Source of the DNA: Spirochaetales bacterium
Lineage (GTDB): Bacteria; Spirochaetota; Leptospiria; Leptospirales; Leptonemataceae
Assembly (NCBI GenBank): GCA_024233935.1
Contig: JACKOY010000028.1
Span: 1-46,932 of the forward strand
Direction of reading: 5' to 3'
Length of the DNA: 46,932 nucleotides
The number at the start of each line of letters is the position of its first letter. Positions within the stretch are counted from its first letter, which is position 1. Shown in pieces: positions 41,876 to 46,932 of this stretch. The translations under genes were made by a program, and so were the position numbers. Below the pieces are notes generated by a model. It ran no database searches. It was not told the DNA's origin and was given only the letters and a program-made list of their open reading frames with translations.

Positions 41876-42205
41876 TCAGCAGAGCGCCTGGTCGGCAGGA
41901 ATCTCGCGTCGGCTTTCCGCATGGACGCGGCGTTCGGAGACCCCGGCCTTTAGGGCCATGAGAATCAAGTCGCGGAGCCGGTGCCTGCTGCGGGCGGTTC
42001 CTTGAGCTATGAACTTCGCGGCGACCTACTCGGTCGTCTGCCTGATATGCCCGAAGCTTTCGAACCGGGTATCCGCCAGACCGTACGCGGCGGGCAACAC
42101 GATCTGCACAAACTCGGGCCGGCGCTCCGGATCTGTCTGACCCCGAAACTGCACTGTGGCCATGGCGCTACCAGGCGCCCCGCACGCGCCGAGCGTGAGG
42201 ATCAC
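41876..42205 (-). pseudogene. Decayed small lipoprotein gene with in-frame TAG (tentative)
   Basis: On the minus strand a GTG at 42205 opens a frame VILTLGACGAPGSAMATVQF, a lipoprotein-like signal with lipobox LGAC, which runs 59 codons and then meets TAG at 42026-42028. The same frame continues after the TAG for 49 more codons (it begins VAAKFIAQGTARSRHRLRDL) to TGA at 41876-41878. This is the only coding-like signal in the otherwise empty 41837-42335 stretch. Either it is a lipoprotein gene broken by one point mutation, or the two open parts coincide by chance. No start ribosome site is clear. Confidence 0.35.
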
Positions 42206-42296
42206 TATGAAATCCGGGCAATATCGCGCACCAGGTTTCCTTGAGCAGCATCCCGGGCGGGCCGTTGCGCAGGCAGGGAATCCCCCAGCGTTAAAT

Positions 42297-42325
42297 TTGT
42301 TTACCCTTTATGCGTATAGTATAGC
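42297..42325 (+). promoter_or_regulatory. Possible recQ promoter
   Basis: TTGTTT (42297-42302), 17 bases, then TATAGC (42320-42325) lie directly before recQ in a conspicuously AT-rich patch. A start near 42332 would leave almost no leader and would exclude the AGGA ribosome site (42328-42331), so either the transcript starts earlier or this pair is not used. Confidence 0.3.
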
Positions 42326-42335
42326 ATAGGACATA

Positions 42336-44216
42336 ATGCCGATCGTGGAAGCCAGGGACGCGGGCCTGGAAGCGAGCCGCCGCCAGCTCCAGACGCTCTT
42401 CGGACTCGATGAATTTCGCCCGGGCCAATGGGAGGCGATCAGCGCCCTCGGGGAGGGCGCCGACTGCGTGGTCGTCATGCCGACCGGGGGCGGAAAGTCT
42501 CTCATCTACCAGCTACCGGCTACGCTGGACGAAAATGGCCTGACGATCGTTATTTCACCGCTGATTGCACTCATGGCGGACCAGACGGCCGCGCTGCAGT
42601 CCCTCGGTGTTGCCGCCGAATACTGCAACTCCACCCAGGACGAACTCGAGCAGCGGCGCGTGATCAGTCGCGCGGTCACCAGGAAACTGCGGCTGCTGTA
42701 CGTTTCCCCGGAGCGGGCCGTTTCAGGCGAGTTTCTTTCGCTGCTCCCACGCATGCCGGTTCGCGCCATCGCCATCGACGAAGCTCACTGCATTTCGCAG
42801 TGGGGCCACGACTTCCGTCCCGAATACCGGGAACTTCACAAACTGCGCACGAAGTTAACGGATCAGGCGGTTCCGATTGTTGCTTTGACGGCCACCGCTA
42901 CCGAACGAGTGAAGAAGGACATCGCCCGGTCCCTGGATCTCAAGAATTTCCGACTCGTGCAGCAAAGTTTCTATCGTCCGAACCTTGCGTATTCCATCGA
43001 ATATGCTTCTACCGACGCAGACAAGCAGGCACGACTGCTTCACCTGTTGGAACGAGGCAACCTGAGAGAAGGACACGCCGGTCGCTCCATTGTGTACTGC
43101 GCCACACGAAGCAAGGTCGATACCGTCTTTGAGTTTCTGAAATTCAGAGGTTACCGCGTGGGGAGATATCATGCCGGTCGTTCGGGTGCCAGTCGGGCGA
43201 AGACTCAGGAAGCATACTCCTCGGGAAAGGTCAACGTGCTCGTAGCCACGAATGCCTTTGGCATGGGCATGGACCAACCGGACGTACGCCTGGTCGTTCA
43301 CTATCAAATCCCCTCTTCCATCGAAGCCTACTACCAGGAGTCCGGACGGGCCGGTAGAGATGGGCGACCGGCTGGTTGCGCGCTTTTTTTCAGCAAGGCG
43401 GACTTCGTGACCCAGAATTTTATCCAGAGCTCCGGTGGATCGGGCGGCGGCTCGGGCACTCTTCTGGCGCAACTGGAATCGTACGGATATCAAGAAGATT
43501 GCCGACAGCGTTTTTTGTGCGGCTACTTCGGGGAAACTATAGAAGCCTGCGGACAATGCGACCGTTGCAATATTGGAGAACACTCCGGTCGGGAGCAATT
43601 CCTGAGCAAAGAGAGCGCCGCCCAGGCGATCAAGACAGCCCGGGCCACCTACGAATTCTCGGATCAGGAGATCCAGAGCCTGCTGGGCGTTTTGCGCGAA
43701 TTCCCGGGAAAGTTCGGCAAACGGGTACTGGCCGGAGTTCTGCGTGGGAGCAAAAGCCGCAGCATTCTGGGCTATCGACTGAACAACTCATCGCACTACG
43801 GTATTCTGGGGCATGTGCCCGAAGAAGCCATCGTTCGGTTTTTTGAGCAGGGCATCGAGAAAAAGACCATCGGCGTGAGTGGAACCAAGTATCCCAAAAT
43901 TTATCTGGCTTCGGAGCCGCCCACCCGTGAAAAGCGTGCCGCAGGCCCCAGCACACCGAAACGCAAGGCAGCGACCGGTCCCCATTCCGACTTGCTGCGA
44001 AAGCTGCGTCTGTTTCGGGACCGGGAGGCCCGCCGGCTCAAGTGGAAGAGGTTCATGGTCCTGCAGAACGCGGTCATCACGCGCATTGCCAGCGAAAGGC
44101 CACGTTCGATTGATGAGCTTGCGCGCGTGAAGGGTTTCGGGGCATCGAAGATCGAGAAGTTCGGTCCCGAAATTCTCCGCATCGTTGAGCAAGCCGACAC
44201 AGAACCAGGACGCTGA
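42336..44216 (+). CDS. recQ: RecQ-type DNA helicase
   Basis: RecQ unwinds recombination and replication intermediates with 3'-5' polarity. The 626-residue product has RecQ motif 0 (FGLDEFRPGQWEAI), Walker A MPTGGGKSLIYQ (Lys54), DEAH at 148-151 (IDEAHCISQWGHDFRPEY), motif V/VI ATNAFGMGMDQPDVR and QESGRAGRDGRPA, the RecQ zinc cysteines (CRQRFLCGYFGE and CGQCDRC), a winged-helix region (about 440-520) and an HRDC domain at the C-terminus (about 550-620). AGGA lies four bases before the ATG. A linker of Pro/Lys/Ala residues (about 520-545) separates the winged helix from HRDC. It is a single gene. Confidence 0.94.
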   Translation: MPIVEARDAGLEASRRQLQTLFGLDEFRPGQWEAISALGEGADCVVVMPTGGGKSLIYQLPATLDENGLTIVISPLIALMADQTAALQSLGVAAEYCNSTQDELEQRRVISRAVTRKLRLLYVSPERAVSGEFLSLLPRMPVRAIAIDEAHCISQWGHDFRPEYRELHKLRTKLTDQAVPIVALTATATERVKKDIARSLDLKNFRLVQQSFYRPNLAYSIEYASTDADKQARLLHLLERGNLREGHAGRSIVYCATRSKVDTVFEFLKFRGYRVGRYHAGRSGASRAKTQEAYSSGKVNVLVATNAFGMGMDQPDVRLVVHYQIPSSIEAYYQESGRAGRDGRPAGCALFFSKADFVTQNFIQSSGGSGGGSGTLLAQLESYGYQEDCRQRFLCGYFGETIEACGQCDRCNIGEHSGREQFLSKESAAQAIKTARATYEFSDQEIQSLLGVLREFPGKFGKRVLAGVLRGSKSRSILGYRLNNSSHYGILGHVPEEAIVRFFEQGIEKKTIGVSGTKYPKIYLASEPPTREKRAAGPSTPKRKAATGPHSDLLRKLRLFRDREARRLKWKRFMVLQNAVITRIASERPRSIDELARVKGFGASKIEKFGPEILRIVEQADTEPGR

Positions 44217-44321
44217 ATTGCGTTCCTGATTGTTTCTTTTTCCTTCCGGACCCCTCTTGCAGGGCGAACGGGCAGAGCTGACTCAGACTTCCGCTTCAGC
44301 TCACGCGATCTACGGAATGCA

Positions 44322-45293
44322 TCACTGCACCCCGAGGATCAGAACAATGACGTAGACGATGTAACCTGTAAGCAGGAGTGCGCCTTCGATGCGATTGATA
44401 CGCATGCCCGACCACATCAAAGGAAAGAGCAATGCCGAGGCGGCGAGCATCCACCAATTATCCGCCTCGACAATCTGGAGAGGAACCGGTAGCGGAAGCA
44501 CGAGCGCGGTCACACCGAGGATTCCCAGCACATTAAAGATATTGGACCCGATGATGTTCGTAACGGCGATGTCCGCCTTTCCGCGGTAGGCCGCCACGAG
44601 CGAAGTGATGAGCTCAGGAGTGCTGGTCCCGGCAGCAACGATCGTGAGTCCAATCACCGTATCCGAAATTCCCAACTCAGAGGCCACGGCCACCGCACCG
44701 CGGACGAGAAGAGTGGAACCCGAAGCGAGGAGCCCTACACCAATCAGAATCGCGAGCAAGTTCAGCATCAGGGCAGTGGCGCCACTCTTCCCAAACGAAG
44801 CGTCGCTGACCTCGGAGAATTCCTCGGTCTCCTCGGGCTTCGTGTTGTGCCGGCTGATCCAGACTGCATAGGCTGTGAATACGACTATCGCTGTCAGAAA
44901 GAACCCGCCCTCCAGACGATCAATGGTTCCGTCCCGGGAAAGCAAATGCAACTGGAAGCTTGCGAGCATCATGACCGGCCACTCCAGTCGCACGGTGTTG
45001 CCTTGAATAGAAAGGGGCAAGAGCAGCGCCGTAAGTCCCAAAATGGCGCCAATATTGAAAATGTTTGAGCCAACGACATTGCCAACCGCGATTCCGGCGC
45101 TGCCCGATAGCGCGGCCTGCAAAGAAACCACCATTTCCGGCATGCTGGTGCCCGCCGCGACGACTGTCAGACCCACCACTGCCGGCGAAATCCTCGCAAG
45201 GAGCGCGATGCCGGTGGCCCCGCGCACCAGGCCCTCACCCCCCAGCACGAGGAGGCCCAAACCGGAAACAATCAATAGCCAGTCGATAATCAC
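44322..45293 (-). CDS. Na+/Ca2+ exchanger (CaCA family, YrbG-like)
   Basis: The 323-residue product is a polytopic membrane protein with two alpha repeats of the cation/Ca2+ antiporter superfamily. Repeat 1 has GLTVVAAGTSMPEMVVSL and GNVVGSNIFNIGAILG; repeat 2 has GLTIVAAGTSTPELITSL and TNIIGSNIFNVLGILG. The PE glutamates and SN asparagines line the ion sites. An acidic cytoplasmic loop (KPEETEEFSEVSDASF) joins the halves. The GTG at 45293 is chosen because GAGG lies seven bases upstream; the frame extends to 45320. It is divergent from the nucleotidyltransferase pseudogene. Confidence 0.9.
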   Translation of the reverse strand: MIIDWLLIVSGLGLLVLGGEGLVRGATGIALLARISPAVVGLTVVAAGTSMPEMVVSLQAALSGSAGIAVGNVVGSNIFNIGAILGLTALLLPLSIQGNTVRLEWPVMMLASFQLHLLSRDGTIDRLEGGFFLTAIVVFTAYAVWISRHNTKPEETEEFSEVSDASFGKSGATALMLNLLAILIGVGLLASGSTLLVRGAVAVASELGISDTVIGLTIVAAGTSTPELITSLVAAYRGKADIAVTNIIGSNIFNVLGILGVTALVLPLPVPLQIVEADNWWMLAASALLFPLMWSGMRINRIEGALLLTGYIVYVIVLILGVQ

Positions 45294-45461
45294 AGTTCGT
45301 CCTCTTCTGGAGCGCAGCAAAGAACGGCTGCATGCGTGTCAGCGCACGCCTCGTTCGCAGCCGGGAACGACCTCGTCGAGATCAAATTTTCGAGACCAAC
45401 AAAGCACAGCTTCGTGATTCTGGCCCGCAAATTGATCGCTCCCCACGCACCCGGGAGACCA

Positions 45462-45886
45462 ATGACCGAACAAAGGCCGATTACGTCGTTGTTGGCGCCC
45501 GGGCCGGCGCGCTTCACGGCCACGTCCGCGCGACCGAAGACATTGGTCTTTTGATTCGAAATACGAAAGATAACGTGTCCCGGGCCGTCGAAGCCCTTTC
45601 TGAGCTTTTTCCCGACGTCTCCGGCAAGATTCCTCCGGAGGATATCCTTGAGCATGTCGTACTAAAGGTCGCGGATGACATCGAAATCGACGTGAGCATC
45701 AGCGCGTGATCGGTCGACTTTGAGTCCGCGAAAGACGATATTGAGTCGGTCCGTCTCGGCAATACCCTCATTCCTTACCTGGGACTTCGATCGCTGATCA
45801 AGAGCAAGTCGACCAGTCGAGAGATCGATCAGTGGGATGTGCGCGTCCTGTCGGAGATACTGCGCGCCCGGGAAGAGAACAGGTAG
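45462..45886 (+). pseudogene. Nucleotidyltransferase-like (MNT/AbiEii-like) pseudogene
   Basis: The frame through 45480-45886 resembles a stand-alone minimal nucleotidyltransferase. It has ADYVVVGARAGALHGHVRAT, then EDIGLLIRNTKDNVSRAVEAL, then LKVADDIEIDVSISA. The catalytic D-x-D is expected at DID but reads DIG (GGT for GAT), losing one metal-binding Asp. The frame stops at TGA 45707-45709 exactly where the family has Trp (TGG), and then continues with SVDFESAKDDIESVRLG and IPYLGLRSLIKSKSTSREID to TAG 45884-45886. The N-terminus before 45480 has no family likeness, so it may also be shifted. The left boundary is approximate. It is a pseudogene unless TGA is decoded. Confidence 0.62.
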
Positions 45887-45998
45887 ACGCCGGGTGTCCG
45901 GGCCCCGGCCCAACCTGAAAGCTTCTCGCAATCTATCGCACAGCACAACGAGCCCGAAAATCTTTCGCACCGTACGTTCCAGGCATACTCTAACAAGC

Positions 45999-46511
45999 GT
46001 GGCCATACGCGCGCGAATTTTGCTGGCGGCCGCTTGCGGGGCGGGGGCCATACCCGGACTGACGGCCGCTGTGACGCCTTGCCTGTTGCAGCTCAAGCGG
46101 CAGCTGGATGGAGTCGAAATACCCTTTCGACTTGAGCTGTACTATTCATTCTTGTTTCTGGAATGGAGCGTGCTGTTGGCGACATTGTGTTGGACCGTGG
46201 TCGCGGTATTCGGCTTCCGCGGCCTGCGCAGTCCTGGAGCGCCGGGCGCAGACCTCCTGACTCCGGCAAAGGGCAGCCCCGCAGCATACGTCCTGACTGC
46301 CGTGCTGCTGGCCTGTTTGAGCATCCTGGCGATTCTCCTCAGTTGGTTCGGCTTTTTGACCACGGCCGCTATCGTCTGCCTGTATTTGTTCGGCCTGCGC
46401 CGACTCAGCGCAATCGACCAGAACCGGGCCGCTGCGGGAATCTCGATCGCAGGGCTCGTCCCGGGTTTGATCTTTCTGGGCGCGCAACTGCGTAACCTCG
46501 TCGTCGCCTGA
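45999..46511 (+). CDS. Small polytopic membrane protein of unknown function
   Basis: The product of 170 residues (GTG start at 45999) has four hydrophobic segments (ILLAAACGAGAIPGLTAAVT, FLFLEWSVLLATLCWTVVAV, YVLTAVLLACLSILAILLSW with TTAAIVCLYLFG, and GISIAGLVPGLIFLGA). The open frame extends left to 45837 but overlaps the pseudogene end and reads as non-coding, so the GTG is preferred; no strong ribosome site is seen. I do not recognise a family. It may be a relic of, or unrelated to, the upstream nucleotidyltransferase. Confidence 0.55.
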   Translation: MAIRARILLAAACGAGAIPGLTAAVTPCLLQLKRQLDGVEIPFRLELYYSFLFLEWSVLLATLCWTVVAVFGFRGLRSPGAPGADLLTPAKGSPAAYVLTAVLLACLSILAILLSWFGFLTTAAIVCLYLFGLRRLSAIDQNRAAAGISIAGLVPGLIFLGAQLRNLVVA

Positions 46512-46584
46512 GCACTTCCAGACACGGGTCATTCTGCAAGCCAGAACCAGTTGACAAAAGCCGTTCAACCTCTGGCCTGAGAGT

Positions 46585-46932
46585 ATGCCGCGTCTTGAAG
46601 TACCTGTCGCCAGCATCAACGACGCACGGTTCCAGCTTCTATTTTACGGTCTACTGGAAGCGATCGACCCGTCTTTCTTGAGCGATTTTGATGAATGGCA
46701 ACAACTTGAGAGCCAGGAAGTGCAGATTGAGGGCTTTGAGTATGCGTACCGCAAGCGGCGCGGCACGAGGAAACGGGGGCTGGAAACAACTTCGCGTCAT
46801 TCGGTTGAAAGTCGGGCAAGCGCCACCGTATTTGAGGACTTTGTGACGATCGCTTACGGAATGGAGGGCGGCTCCTTTTGCCACACACGCATAGGCGGGG
46901 TGCAAATCCGGGCCGAAGAGTACTTCGACCTG
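46585..46932 (+). CDS. Partial gene at right edge, function unknown
   Basis: An ATG at 46585 opens a frame of 116 codons to the end of the window without a stop, and it reads as a folded acidic protein. It begins MPRLEVPVASINDARFQLLF, then has FDEWQQLESQEVQ and IEGFEYAYRKRRGTRKRGLE, and later FEDFVTIAYGMEGGSFCHTR. No signal peptide is present. No domain is recognised. The ribosome site is unclear. Only the N-terminal part is visible, so length and function cannot be judged. Confidence 0.55.
   Translation, partial: MPRLEVPVASINDARFQLLFYGLLEAIDPSFLSDFDEWQQLESQEVQIEGFEYAYRKRRGTRKRGLETTSRHSVESRASATVFEDFVTIAYGMEGGSFCHTRIGGVQIRAEEYFDL

Overview
The window looks like a stretch of chromosome from a moderately GC-rich member of the Leptospirales (Leptonema- or Turneriella-like spirochaete). 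This placement is inferred. It rests on a haem-synthesis operon with a HemK/HemR-like two-component system embedded in it, a HemC-HemD fusion, an exact copy of the leptospiral 'hem-box' (TGACA-N6-TGACA) in front of hemA, many short lipoproteins with loose lipoboxes, a fliS gene, and a possible DUF1564-like protein at the left edge. Nothing marks it as a mobile island: I see no rRNA, tRNA, CRISPR array, insertion sequence, integrase or phage gene. Genes are densely packed with ATGA/GTGA start-stop overlaps, and several convergent pairs overlap at their 3' ends.

Layout. 1-6.6 kb: a partial edge gene and an exported protein (minus strand), uppP, fliS with a small follower, a secreted caspase-like protein with an EF-hand-type loop, a small membrane protein and two lipoproteins. 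6.7-14.6 kb: a short-chain dehydrogenase whose catalytic Lys is Met, convergent with the hem operon hemA-hemCD-hemL-hemK-hemR-hemE (minus strand). A hem-box and an extended -10 promoter lie upstream of hemA, and the box also overlaps the start of a divergent EamA transporter gene. 15.5-18 kb: an exported protein, a multidomain membrane protein (methyltransferase-like, glycosyltransferase-like and membrane parts) and a cytochrome c. 18.2-25.4 kb: a DUF5683-like envelope protein, a VanY-type peptidase and a membrane PP2C phosphatase on plus; a TPR lipoprotein, NylB-like serine hydrolase, small membrane protein, SRAP protein and PGRP-type amidase on minus.

25.4-31.2 kb is informational: a stand-alone SNF2-family helicase, pth, and dnaX-ybaB-recR as a tight operon. 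31.2-41.8 kb is metabolic: an FAH-family enzyme, two alpha/beta hydrolases, a GMC oxidoreductase with its Tat-exported small subunit, a zinc alcohol dehydrogenase, DUF1330 and MOSC proteins, SRPBCC and DUF4336 proteins and small membrane proteins. 41.8-46.9 kb holds a probable decayed lipoprotein gene, recQ, a Na+/Ca2+ exchanger, a nucleotidyltransferase pseudogene with an in-frame TGA, a small membrane protein and a partial gene at the right edge.

The most coherent system is the haem block. HemA, the HemCD fusion, HemL and HemE cover glutamyl-tRNA to coproporphyrinogen III except for HemB, which is not in the window. The sensor-regulator pair inside the same operon, together with the hem-box at its head, suggests an autoregulated haem circuit that may also touch the divergent transporter. 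Starts, motifs and frames were read by eye; family names come from recalled motifs, not from searches.
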